DNA of 64,000 nt, from positions 62,001 to 126,000 of the forward strand of contig CAKUMO010000001.1 of assembly GCA_934667815.1 (NCBI GenBank). The letters run 5' to 3'. The notes beneath the pieces were generated by a model, which had not been told where the DNA came from, made no database searches, and saw only the letters and a program-made list of their open reading frames with translations. Position numbers and translations under genes: made by a program. The DNA comes from an uncultured Oscillospiraceae bacterium (GTDB lineage: Bacteria; Bacillota; Clostridia; Oscillospirales; Oscillospiraceae). Positions 1 through 9,417 of this stretch are shown piece by piece (position 1 is the stretch's first letter; each line of letters opens with the position of its first letter).

Positions 1-1
1 G

Positions 2-1045
2 GCCGCGCTCGGGATTGATCCCGTATGGAGCGGCGCGGAGATGCTCTGGTTCTGGGTCGATGCGTCGGAGTTCGGCAGCCAGCTCAATCTCGACCTCTGG
101 CTGAACGACGGCACCGACTTCAAGACCGCGACGGGCACGGAATACTATACCTGGAGCGGTACAGGCGCGCCGGTCAGCGCCGGAACGATCCCTGAAGCAT
201 GGGGCGGCGCGGGCTACGGCCGCATCCCGCTGGCCAGAGGCTATAAGGGCTTCATCGGCCTGCCGATGAGCGCCTTCGCCGGCCTGAACACCGCAAATGT
301 CAAGGAGATCTATTTCTACATCGAGCCGAACAGCGACGCAGGCAGTCTGCCCAAGACGCTCTATCTCGATGAATTCTGGCTCACGGCCAAGGGCGGCACG
401 CCCGATGTCACGCCGGTGGCCAAGGAGAAATATGAGGCCAAGGTCGTCTTTGATATGGAGACGCTGCCGGAGGATCTTTACAGCATCCTCCAGACGACGT
501 GGAGCTCCGTCGCGCCGGGCGAACGCATCGACGGCGTCGCGGCGGCGGGGAAGGGCGTCGGCGGCTCGACGGCCTTCGGCTACCGCTGGGTGAACCAGGG
601 CGACGGCAACGACTTCCTGCGCATGGTCAACCTTGGCTCCGTTCCCGGCTACAAGTCCGATTGGAGCGGCGCGAAGATGGTCTGGTTCTGGGTCGATACG
701 ACGGAGTTCAGCCATTCGGTGAACCTCGACATCTTCTTTAACTGGGCAAGACCGGTGACGGATTCGACCTTCTACCTCTGGGACGGCGAAAACCGGCCTA
801 TGGTGGGCGGCACGATCCCGCTGGCGTGGGGCGGTGCGACTTACGGCCGCATTCCCATCCCGCAGGGCTATTCCGGCTATGTCGGCCTGAACGTGGAAAA
901 CATGAAGACCGACGGCACCGGGAATGCGCTCAGCAGCTTCCTCGGCAGTATCACGGAATTCTTTCTCTACTATGAGACGACCGACGAGCTGCCCAAGACG
1001 CTCTACATCGACAATATTGCAATTTCCGACCAACTTCCGGAATAA
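2..1045 (+). CDS. C-terminal part of a surface protein with tandem carbohydrate-binding-like repeats (5' end outside window)
   Basis: The frame is open from the first bases of the window, so the first ATG (position 41) is internal and the gene starts upstream. The visible part has two tandem copies of one domain of roughly 170-200 residues. Both copies carry WSGAxMxWFWVD, then xxLNLDxxx or xVNLDIFF, then a block like GTIPxAWGGAxYGRIP, and both end with LPKTLYxDxxx. The first copy is incomplete because of the window edge. The short aromatic-rich beta-strand pattern and the closing YIDNI motif resemble jelly-roll carbohydrate-binding modules (CBM11/CIA30-like). That is an inference from pattern, and no catalytic residues are visible. 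The protein ends without an LPXTG motif or membrane anchor. It probably belongs to an extracellular polysaccharide-binding or glycoside hydrolase protein. Confidence 0.7.
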   Translation, partial: AALGIDPVWSGAEMLWFWVDASEFGSQLNLDLWLNDGTDFKTATGTEYYTWSGTGAPVSAGTIPEAWGGAGYGRIPLARGYKGFIGLPMSAFAGLNTANVKEIYFYIEPNSDAGSLPKTLYLDEFWLTAKGGTPDVTPVAKEKYEAKVVFDMETLPEDLYSILQTTWSSVAPGERIDGVAAAGKGVGGSTAFGYRWVNQGDGNDFLRMVNLGSVPGYKSDWSGAKMVWFWVDTTEFSHSVNLDIFFNWARPVTDSTFYLWDGENRPMVGGTIPLAWGGATYGRIPIPQGYSGYVGLNVENMKTDGTGNALSSFLGSITEFFLYYETTDELPKTLYIDNIAISDQLPE

Positions 1046-1568
1046 TCGCAATGTAATTATCAGAAAACAGGCACGCTGCATTCGCAGCGTGCCTGTTCAG
1101 CTTGTCAAAAAAGTCCTTTTGGACTTTTTTGACAAGCTGAAAGCAAAATTGCAAAATCTGAATTTGTATTTTTCATTTTGCAATTTTGGCCGCTGCGGCG
1201 GGTTATTGAACGCGAAAGGGAACTCATCTCCGCGCTAAGAGCCGCCACATTCGCGGCGGTTGCGCTCCGAAACGCCTCGCTGCGGCTCGGTGTGGCGGTT
1301 CCCTTTCATACTAGAATTTCATGAAAAGCCAACGGCTTTTCATAGCGCCGTAGGCGCGTCAAATTCTGCACAAGACGTGGAGCACGCCGCCGGCGTGCTC
1401 CACAGTGCGCAAAGCGCACGGGATTCTTGATGAAATCAAGAATCGTAGTATTACACTATCCCTCCCTCCGAAATCTTTGACCGGATAGTTTTTTTGACAA
1501 ACTGAGGCACGCTGCATTCGCAGCGTGCCTGTTCGATGTTTTTGCGTAAGGAGGGGCGCGGTGAAAAA
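1046..1568. repeat. Hairpin-rich intergenic element flanked by two copies of one palindrome
   Basis: No gene is visible in these 523 bases. They hold a series of near-perfect inverted repeats. One palindrome (CAGGCACGCTGC-ATTC-GCAGCGTGCCTG) occurs at 1068-1095 and again, one or two bases shorter, at 1505-1530. Between them are an 18-bp stem (1099-1138), a 14-bp inverted repeat (1144-1157 with 1175-1188), a long-range stem (1214-1223 with 1298-1307) enclosing an inner stem (1241-1249 with 1291-1299), and short hairpins at 1321-1343, 1345-1357, 1377-1403, 1405-1419 and 1422-1444. This could be a mobile intergenic repeat or a structured RNA. Its function is unknown. Confidence 0.75.
1099..1138. 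terminator. 18-bp perfect stem with T-tracts, probable terminator of the upstream surface-protein gene
   Basis: AGCTTGTCAAAAAAGTCC is followed by a TTTT loop and its exact complement. It lies 54 bases after the stop codon of the surface-protein gene. The A and T tracts sit inside the stem, so it could work in either direction. The preceding 14-bp GC-rich stem at 1066-1097 may contribute. Confidence 0.5.
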
Positions 1569-2984
1569 TCATTGCACCGTTTCGACCTTAATCAGATTCG
1601 TATTGCCGGAGGTGCTGTTGGTCATGCCACCGGTCATGACGACATTGTCGCCGCTGTTCAGGCCGAAGATGCGCCGCGCCGTGCGCAGCGCGTGGTAAAA
1701 CAGCACGTCCGTGGAATTGAACTCCTCGCTCAATACCGGCAGCACGCCCCACGACAGCGCCAGCTTGTACCAGACCTTTTTGCTTGTGGCCATGCCGATG
1801 ATGTCCACCGGCGCACGGAAGCGCGAGACCATGCGCACAGTGATGCCCGAAAGCGAGCTGACCACAATGGCCTTGGCGTGAATGTCGATGGCCATGCAGC
1901 AGGTGGAGTGCGAGACCGCGTCAAGCACGCTCTTGATCTTGAAATCCGTGTTCTTGAAGCGCTTTTCGTAGCTGATGTGCTTTTCCGTCTCCTCCGCGAT
2001 GGACGCCATGGTCTGCACGGCCTCTACCGGGAACTTGCCCGCAGCCGACTCCGCCGAGAGCATGATCGCGCTGGTGCCGTCGTAGACCGCGTTGGCCACG
2101 TCCGAGATTTCTGCACGCGTGGGACGGGGATTGTGCGTCATGGATTCGAGCATTTCCGTGGCTGTGATGACGCGCTTGCCCAGCAGACGGCACTTGGTGA
2201 TGAGGTATTTCTGGATCGCGGGCAGCTCGGTGAAGGGAACCTCAACGCCGAGGTCGCCGCGGCCGATCATGATGCCCTCGCAGGCCTCGCAAATGTCCTC
2301 GATGTTATCCACGCCGCTGCGGTTTTCGATCTTGGCGATGACATCGATCTGCGCGCCGCCGTGTGCGGCAAGGAAATTTTTCACGTCGAGGACATCCTGC
2401 TTGCGCGAAACAAAGCTCGCCGCGACGAAGTCCACGCCGTTTTCGATGCCGAACAGCAGGTCGTCCTTGTCCTGTTCACTGAGGTATTCGTGGTCAAAGA
2501 CCTTGCCGGGGAAGCTCATGCTCTTGCGGTCGGACAGCTCACCGCCGTGAAGAACGCGGCAGTGGATTTCCGTGTCCTCGACGGACTGCACCTCAAAGGA
2601 CACCAGACCGTTGTTGACCAAAATCGTGTCGCCGGGATGCAGATTCTGCGGAAGGCCGGCATAGTTGACCGCGACGAGCGTCTCGGTGCCGGGCACGTCG
2701 CGCGTGGTGAAGGTGAAGGGTACGCCGTCGGCCAAACGGATGCGGCCGTTTTCAAACGTGCGGATGCGGTACTCCGGCCCCTTGGTGTCGAGCATGACGG
2801 CGATGGGCAGACCCAGCTCCTCGCGGACGCGATGGATCATATTCAGCTTTTCCAGATGCTCTGCATGCGTGCCATGGGAAAAATTCAGCCGGGCGACGTT
2901 CATTCCGGCGCGGCACATGGCGGCAAAGGTCTGCGCGTCGCTGCTGGCAGGCCCAATGGTGGCGATGATCTTGGTTTTTCTCAT
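1569..2984 (-). CDS. pyk: Pyruvate kinase
   Basis: Converts phosphoenolpyruvate and ADP to pyruvate and ATP, the last step of glycolysis, in the cytoplasm. The 471-residue protein begins MRKTKIIATIGPASS and contains the substrate-loop motif NFSHG (about residues 34-38), the catalytic lysine in AKIENRSG, the Mg-binding MIGRGDLG and the TATEMLESM helix, all typical of the family. The C-terminal regulatory domain is present. The extra phosphohistidine domain found in Bacillus pyruvate kinase is absent. I chose the ATG at 2984 because a GAGG ribosome site lies 5-9 bases upstream; an in-frame ATG at 3002 would add six residues inside the leader hairpin region. It is a single-gene transcript with a long attenuator-like leader. 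pckA, acting at the same PEP node, lies nearby on the other strand. Confidence 0.97.
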   Translation of the reverse strand: MRKTKIIATIGPASSDAQTFAAMCRAGMNVARLNFSHGTHAEHLEKLNMIHRVREELGLPIAVMLDTKGPEYRIRTFENGRIRLADGVPFTFTTRDVPGTETLVAVNYAGLPQNLHPGDTILVNNGLVSFEVQSVEDTEIHCRVLHGGELSDRKSMSFPGKVFDHEYLSEQDKDDLLFGIENGVDFVAASFVSRKQDVLDVKNFLAAHGGAQIDVIAKIENRSGVDNIEDICEACEGIMIGRGDLGVEVPFTELPAIQKYLITKCRLLGKRVITATEMLESMTHNPRPTRAEISDVANAVYDGTSAIMLSAESAAGKFPVEAVQTMASIAEETEKHISYEKRFKNTDFKIKSVLDAVSHSTCCMAIDIHAKAIVVSSLSGITVRMVSRFRAPVDIIGMATSKKVWYKLALSWGVLPVLSEEFNSTDVLFYHALRTARRIFGLNSGDNVVMTGGMTNSTSGNTNLIKVETVQ

Positions 2985-3003
2985 AATTGCCTCACTTTTC
3001 AAT

Positions 3004-3042
3004 AAAAAAAGACTTCACTATGCGGTGCGCATAGCGGAGTCT
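3004..3042 (-). terminator. Second terminator in the pyk leader
   Basis: On the minus strand AGACTCCGCTATGCG and CGCATAGTGAAGTCT pair imperfectly and are followed by a run of T. It lies only about 20 nt before the pyk start codon. Two successive terminators in one leader point to regulated read-through. Confidence 0.7.
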
Positions 3043-3060
3043 GCCCCAAAAGCCGCAAAC

Positions 3061-3088
3061 AAAAAAAGACAGAACAAAGGTTCTGTCT
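3061..3088 (-). terminator. First terminator in the pyk leader
   Basis: On the minus strand AGACAGAAC, a short loop and GTTCTGTCT are followed by seven T residues. This is a textbook intrinsic terminator about 75 nt upstream of the pyk start codon. Confidence 0.8.
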
Positions 3089-3164
3089 AACTCCGAAAAC
3101 GGCGATCAACGAGAATAGAACCGAAGGCTCTATGACAGACTCCACCGCTCTCGCTGACAAAATA

Positions 3165-3193
3165 AGTGTACCACTCCGGCGGGCAATTGTCAA
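3165..3193 (-). promoter_or_regulatory. Sigma-A promoter of pyk
   Basis: Minus-strand TTGACA (3188-3193), 17-bp spacer, TACACT (3165-3170). The predicted start is near 3158. Confidence 0.8.
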
Positions 3194-3253
3194 CCGCAAA
3201 TACATCTGCACCCTTGGGTATGAAATGATTTCTGAAATGTGTCCTTTTCAGAC

Positions 3254-3282
3254 TTGACGGGCTTTATTTATTCCGTTATACT
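3254..3282 (+). promoter_or_regulatory. Sigma-A promoter for the small frameshifted gene
   Basis: TTGACG (3254-3259), 17-bp spacer, TATACT (3277-3282). It points toward the gene at 3403, giving a leader of about 110 nt in which I see no further structure. Confidence 0.65.
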
Positions 3283-3402
3283 ATAATTGTATAGATACCA
3301 GAATTTTGACATAAAGAGAGACGATTATCCGGAACAGTTAAAACATGGCTGCTTCTGTGTTTTCCGTTTTCACCATTTCGATCATCATTTGAACGATTTG
3401 AT

Positions 3403-3903
3403 ATGAAAAAGAAACTGATAATTGCCATTGTGATTCTGGCAGCCGCAGCCCTGCTCTGGCGCCTCTGGCCGCACTCCTTCTCCCACTTCATCTCCGAAGG
3501 AAGCTCTGTCACCGCGCTTTCCGTCGGCGTGTTGCTCCCCGGCGTTGAAGAATCCAAGCCTGTTGTTGATTCGTATGCTATGGAGATCCCCGACCCGCAG
3601 AGCAGCGAGCTAAAAGCGATTTTGGAAATTCTTGCCACGTCCCGATACAGGCAGGACTTCCGCAATCTGTTGCCGTGGGGAACCAGCAGCATCAGCTCGG
3701 GCAAGGATGACCCCGTTCCCTCGCACTGGTATTTATGACCGGCGCGCAGGAAGAAGATTCTGTCAAAATCCAGTTTTGCGGCAGCAGAACTGTCGCGGTC
3801 GATTTTGGCAGTGAGAACAAGACCTATCTCTATCATCCGACAGACTGTACGGTCTTGGATAGGCTCACAGAATACCTGAAGGCAAATGGCACAAAGAGCT
3901 GAT
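3403..3903 (+). pseudogene. Small membrane-anchored protein, frameshifted
   Basis: The reading frame starts MKKKLIIAIVILAAAALL, an N-terminal membrane anchor without a lipobox cysteine, and stops at 3738. The -1 frame continues from about 3720 as SLALVFMTGAQEEDSVKIQF to a stop at 3901-3903, ending YLKANGTKS. Joined at the CCC run at 3718-3720, the two parts give one plausible protein of about 166 residues. I therefore read this as one gene with a single-base lesion or sequencing error. No slippery heptamer for programmed frameshifting is visible. The ribosome site is weak. The product is not recognised; the soluble part would lie outside the membrane. A promoter at 3254-3282 precedes it. Confidence 0.55.
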
Positions 3904-4054
3904 TCATGATTCATACGGGATAACGCGTTCCATATCCACTGCGGGGATATGGTGCGCGTTTGTTTATAATGGGCTGTGCATTCGATAAAATAAGAACGAA
4001 TTGTTAATTTTTTTGCTTTTGCAGCCGGAAATGCGAAAAACTGCAAAATTGCAC

Positions 4055-4083
4055 TGGAAATCTGTCGCCGGCCGTGCTATAAT
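4055..4083 (+). promoter_or_regulatory. Probable pckA promoter
   Basis: TGGAAA (4055-4060), 17-bp spacer, perfect TATAAT (4078-4083). The -35 box is weak (4 of 6), which fits a regulated gluconeogenic gene. The leader to the start codon is about 75 nt. Confidence 0.6.
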
Positions 4084-4165
4084 GCTATGCGGTGGACATT
4101 GGATTTCACCACTGTGCATTAAATTCCTGCCCGTTAGGGCAGATCACGATCAGGAGGAAACAGAT

Positions 4166-5755
4166 ATGGAAACCTATGGTCTGGAAAAACTGGGCATCAT
4201 CGCCCCCAAGGCCGTTTACCGCAACCTCGGCCCCGCGCAGCTCACCGAAGCTGCTCTCCGCCGCGGCGAAGGCAAGCTGAGCAACACCGGCGCGCTGGTC
4301 GTCACGACCGGTAAGTACACCGGCCGCTCGCCTAACGACAAGTTCATCGTCGATACCCCCGCTGTCCATGACGACATCGCATGGGGCAAGGTGAACCGTC
4401 CCATCTCCAAGGAAAAGTTTGACGCCATCAAGGGCAAGCTCTGCGCTTACCTCCAGGGCCGCGAAGTGTTCATCTTCGACGGTTTTGCGGGCGCCGATCC
4501 CAAGCATACCAAGAAGTTCCGCATCGTCAACGAAATGGCGTCCCAGAACCTCTTTATCCATCAGTTGCTCATCCGTCCGACCGCGGAAGAACTGGAAGCC
4601 TACGGCGAAGCGGACTACACCGTCCTCGCAGCTCCCGGCTTCAAGTGCGATCCGGAAATCGACGGCGTGCATTCCGAAGCTGCCATCATGATCGACTATG
4701 AGGCGCACCTGATCGTCATCTGCGGCTCTCAGTACTCCGGCGAGATCAAGAAGAGCGTGTTCTCCACCATGAACTACGTTCTGACCAAGGAAAACATCCT
4801 GCCGATGCACTGCTCTGCCAACATGGATCCCGAGACCCATGAGACGGCTGTGTTCTTCGGCCTGTCCGGCACCGGCAAGACCACCCTGTCTGCCGACCCG
4901 AACCGCAAGCTCATCGGCGACGACGAGCACGGCTGGGCTGACGACGGCATTTTCAACATCGAGGGCGGCTGCTACGCAAAGTGCATCAACCTCAAGGAAG
5001 AAAATGAGCCTGAGATCTATCACGCCATCCGCTTCGGCTCCCTGGTCGAGAACGTTGTCATGAACGACGAGACCCGTGAGTTCGACTTCGACGACGGCAG
5101 CCTGACCGAGAACACCCGTGTCGGCTATCCGATCAACTACATCTCCAACGCAGCCATCCCCGGCGTCGGCGGCATCCCCAAGGTCGTCATCTTCCTGACG
5201 GCTGACGCTTTCGGCGTCCTGCCTCCCATCTCCCGCCTGGATGAGAACGCTGCAATGTACCACTTCGTTACCGGCTTCACCTCCAAGCTGGCCGGCACCG
5301 AGCGCGGCGTCACCGAGCCGCAGCCCACGTTCTCCACGCTGTTCGGCGAGCCGTTCATGCCGATGGATCCGTCCGTCTATGCCGAAATGCTCGGCAAGCG
5401 CATCCGCGAGAGCGGCGCGAAGGTCTACCTGGTCAACACCGGTTGGGCAGGCGGCAGCGCAGCCTCCGGCGCAAAGCGCATGAAGCTGGCTTACACCCGC
5501 GCGATGGTCACGGCTGCCCTCAACGGCGACTTCGACCACATCGAATTCAAGCATCACGACGTGTTCAACGTCGATTATCCGACGAGCTGCCCGAACGTTC
5601 CGGACGAAATGCTCGACGCCCGCGGCCTCTGGGCCGACAAGGCTGCCTACGACGCGCAGGCCAACAAGCTGGCAACCATGTTCGCAGAGAACTTCGCAAA
5701 GAAGTATCCGAACATGCCCGCTTATATTGCTGAGGCCGGCCCGAAGGCGAAGTAA
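4166..5755 (+). CDS. pckA: Phosphoenolpyruvate carboxykinase (ATP)
   Basis: Interconverts oxaloacetate plus ATP with PEP, CO2 and ADP. In anaerobes it often runs in the carboxylating direction. The 529-residue length fits the ATP-dependent family. Visible signatures are the substrate-binding TGKYTGRSPNDKF near the N-terminus, the P-loop GLSGTGKTTLSADP (about residues 232-245) and the kinase-2 motif LIGDDEHGW just after it. The start at 4166 is preceded by AGGAGG at the right distance; an upstream in-frame extension to 4001 would run through the promoter and is not real. It is monocistronic, followed by a terminator near 5782-5826. With pyk nearby, it controls the PEP node. Confidence 0.97.
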   Translation: METYGLEKLGIIAPKAVYRNLGPAQLTEAALRRGEGKLSNTGALVVTTGKYTGRSPNDKFIVDTPAVHDDIAWGKVNRPISKEKFDAIKGKLCAYLQGREVFIFDGFAGADPKHTKKFRIVNEMASQNLFIHQLLIRPTAEELEAYGEADYTVLAAPGFKCDPEIDGVHSEAAIMIDYEAHLIVICGSQYSGEIKKSVFSTMNYVLTKENILPMHCSANMDPETHETAVFFGLSGTGKTTLSADPNRKLIGDDEHGWADDGIFNIEGGCYAKCINLKEENEPEIYHAIRFGSLVENVVMNDETREFDFDDGSLTENTRVGYPINYISNAAIPGVGGIPKVVIFLTADAFGVLPPISRLDENAAMYHFVTGFTSKLAGTERGVTEPQPTFSTLFGEPFMPMDPSVYAEMLGKRIRESGAKVYLVNTGWAGGSAASGAKRMKLAYTRAMVTAALNGDFDHIEFKHHDVFNVDYPTSCPNVPDEMLDARGLWADKAAYDAQANKLATMFAENFAKKYPNMPAYIAEAGPKAK

Positions 5756-5781
5756 TACGATCTGGCAGTGCCGCAACCTGC

Positions 5782-5826
5782 TTTCCGCCCCTGACCGCAG
5801 AGGGCGGAAGGCGGGACGGCCTTTTT
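5782..5826 (+). terminator. Terminator of pckA
   Basis: A GC-rich stem (TTCCGCCC with GGGCGGAA), then a short AAGGC/GCCTT hairpin followed by T5, lies 26 bases after the pckA stop. Confidence 0.6.
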
Positions 5827-6082
5827 CACTGAAAAAACCTCCGAACCCATGACGGCTCCGGAGGCTTCCCAGATAGCTGCATCCCCGTGGCTTTCTCATA
5901 AGCAAGCCACGGGGATTAGACTGATATTGACTTTTCCGTTCCACTGCCGTTGGCCATCCGCAGAGCTTTCCGCGGCATCGGCAGCTTTTTTATGAGAGGG
6001 AAGCGTCGCATCGCTTCCTTGTGCTTTTAGAATACAGGACAAATATGGAGATCCTGTGAACAGAATTTGAAAAAACCGAAAA
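5827..6082. other. Intergenic region with hairpins, no gene seen
   Basis: It contains a 6-bp stem (5838-5864), a perfect 13-bp stem with a 10-base loop (5881-5893 with 5904-5916), and a further GC-rich hairpin ending in T6 near 5950-5993. No convincing open frame with a ribosome site is present. The convergent genes pckA and the hydrolase end on either side, so these are probably terminators or repeat debris. Confidence 0.5.
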
Positions 6083-7111
6083 TCAGCGCAGCGCCGCACG
6101 ATAGAAGCCGTCGATGCGCTCCATGAGTGTCTGCCAGACGCCGCCGGTGACGGTTTTATCTACGCCGGCGTAAAATTCGATCCGGATTTCCTCCGGAATT
6201 TTGCCGTCATAGGCGGCATAAAGCGCGGAATAGTCTGCATTGATCTTGTCCGTATAGTCTGCGTATTCCCGCGTATGCGGCCGCAAAAGGCTCATGTGCG
6301 TCTCTCCCTCAAGCAGAAGTGCCTGTGCATTTTGCGAAAGCGTCTGCGCGATCAGCGCCGCGCTGTCAGCGCGAACGGTTTTGTCCGCGTCGCCGTGGAC
6401 GACCAGAACGGGCACGCCGCTGTTCCGAACGGCCTCAGAAGCCGAGCGGTTGGCTGCCGCACCGAATAATACGCGCTCGTGCAGCAGCACAAAGGGCGCA
6501 AAAAGATAGCAGACCGGCCCGCAATAACGCTCCGCCTGCTCGCACATGAGCTTGAAGGGCGTGTCGTAGGCGGACAGGCTTGCGCAGGCGCTGACCTCGG
6601 GATGATCCTTCAGTACTGCCGCTGCGCCGTAGCCGCCCCAACTGTGCCCGAACAGCAGAACGGGCAGTCCGGCGAGTACCGTATCCTGCGCGACATAATT
6701 CAGCGCCGCGTCCAGATCGATCGCCGATTGCGAAAGGCCGCGCGTGGTCTTTCCCTCGGATGCGCCGGTTCCGGTCGCATCGTAGGTCAGAACGCAGTAG
6801 CCGTGATCCACGAACCACATCGTCTGCGGCAGATAGGTCTCCGCCGTTGCGCCGAGGCCGTGTGCCTGAATAACCAGCGCATCGCCGCTTTCACCGTAGA
6901 TCCAGCCGGTGAGCAGCGTCTCGCCGGAATCAAAATGCACCTCGCGGCGTGGATAATTCTGCGCGACGTCTGTATAGAGCGGCCATGCGCTGCACGTCTG
7001 CGAGGAAACCCTGTGAAATTGGGAAGAATAGACCAGATGCGTTGCGCCGATGCCGCAGAGCACATAGACCAGCAGCACGATGAGCGCGGCGCGCCGGAGC
7101 TTCTTTTTCAC
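6083..7111 (-). CDS. Membrane-anchored alpha/beta hydrolase
   Basis: A serine hydrolase of 342 residues that starts with a positively charged stretch and a hydrophobic segment (about residues 8-28), so it is probably anchored with the enzyme outside the membrane. The fold's landmarks are present: oxyanion-hole HG in QAHGLGA, nucleophile Ser157 in GHSWGG, acid Asp in VHGDADKTV and catalytic His in GETHMSL. Such proteins (YfhR/BAAT-like) are esterases or acyl-transfer enzymes; the substrate cannot be read from sequence. It is a single-gene unit with its own strong promoter at 7142-7170, back to back with pyrG. Confidence 0.85.
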   Translation of the reverse strand: MKKKLRRAALIVLLVYVLCGIGATHLVYSSQFHRVSSQTCSAWPLYTDVAQNYPRREVHFDSGETLLTGWIYGESGDALVIQAHGLGATAETYLPQTMWFVDHGYCVLTYDATGTGASEGKTTRGLSQSAIDLDAALNYVAQDTVLAGLPVLLFGHSWGGYGAAAVLKDHPEVSACASLSAYDTPFKLMCEQAERYCGPVCYLFAPFVLLHERVLFGAAANRSASEAVRNSGVPVLVVHGDADKTVRADSAALIAQTLSQNAQALLLEGETHMSLLRPHTREYADYTDKINADYSALYAAYDGKIPEEIRIEFYAGVDKTVTGGVWQTLMERIDGFYRAALR

Positions 7112-7128
7112 GCGACCACTTCCTTTGA

Positions 7129-9088
<1,960 letters not shown>

Positions 9089-9089
<1 letters not shown>

Positions 9090-9334
9090 TGTGGTATGTT
9101 TATATCCTGCGCTGCGGTGACGGTACGCTCTACACCGGCACAACCGACGACGTTGAGCGCCGCCTCGCCGCGCACCGCGCGGGAAAGGGTGCGAAGTACA
9201 CGCGCGGCCGCACACCTTTGGAGCTTGTCTATACCGAGACCTGTGCGGATCATTCTGCGGCGCTGCGCCGCGAATACGCGATCAAGCAGCTCCCGCGCGA
9301 GAAAAAGCTGCTGCTGATTTCGGGCAGACATTGA
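9089..9334 (+). CDS. GIY-YIG endonuclease superfamily protein (YhbQ/UPF0213-like)
   Basis: An 81-residue single-domain protein with the GIY-YIG signature: WYVYILRC near the N-terminus, LYTGTTDDVERRLAAH, and the conserved Glu in ALRREYAIKQ. The whole protein is the nuclease-fold domain, with no intron-type DNA-binding part, so it is a housekeeping UPF0213 member rather than a homing endonuclease. The start codon shares its A with the stop of the preceding gene (TAATG), indicating coupled translation. It is followed by a 19-bp terminator stem. Confidence 0.88.
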
Positions 9335-9358
9335 AATGATTTATAATTGAAACATTGG

Positions 9359-9400
9359 AACGCAGAGCGGCGGTGGAGAATTCCACCGCCGCTCTGCGTT
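9359..9400. terminator. Bidirectional terminator between the pyrG set and phoR
   Basis: A perfect 19-bp stem (AACGCAGAGCGGCGGTGGA, 4-base loop, exact complement) lies between two convergent transcription units. Confidence 0.75.
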
Positions 9401-9417
9401 TAGAGATTGAGCGGGCT

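Larger units (their letters stand above)
2985..3158 (-). promoter_or_regulatory. Structured pyk 5' leader with two tandem terminators (attenuator or riboswitch candidate)
   Basis: About 174 nt separate the predicted transcription start from the pyk start codon. Read on the minus strand, the leader can form an outer helix TCAGCGAGA/TCTCGTTGA around an 8-bp stem-loop (ATAGAGCC/GGTTCTAT). It then carries CGTTTTCGGAGT (3090-3101), followed by two intrinsic terminators (3061-3088 and 3004-3042). The segment GGAGTCTG early in the leader is exactly complementary to CAGACTCC in the second terminator, and TCTGTC is complementary to GACAGA in the first. Alternative pairing that would open the terminators is therefore possible. 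I do not recognise a known riboswitch class; T-box and c-di-GMP signatures are absent. Confidence 0.6.

Noticed and set aside
3717-3721. Programmed -1 frameshift in the small membrane-protein gene
   Set aside because: GTTCCCT is not a slippery heptamer and no pseudoknot follows. A single-base lesion or error is more likely.
3276-4046. 256-residue open frame on the minus strand
   Set aside because: It lies over the promoter and both halves of the small frameshifted gene, has no ribosome site and no recognisable protein pattern.
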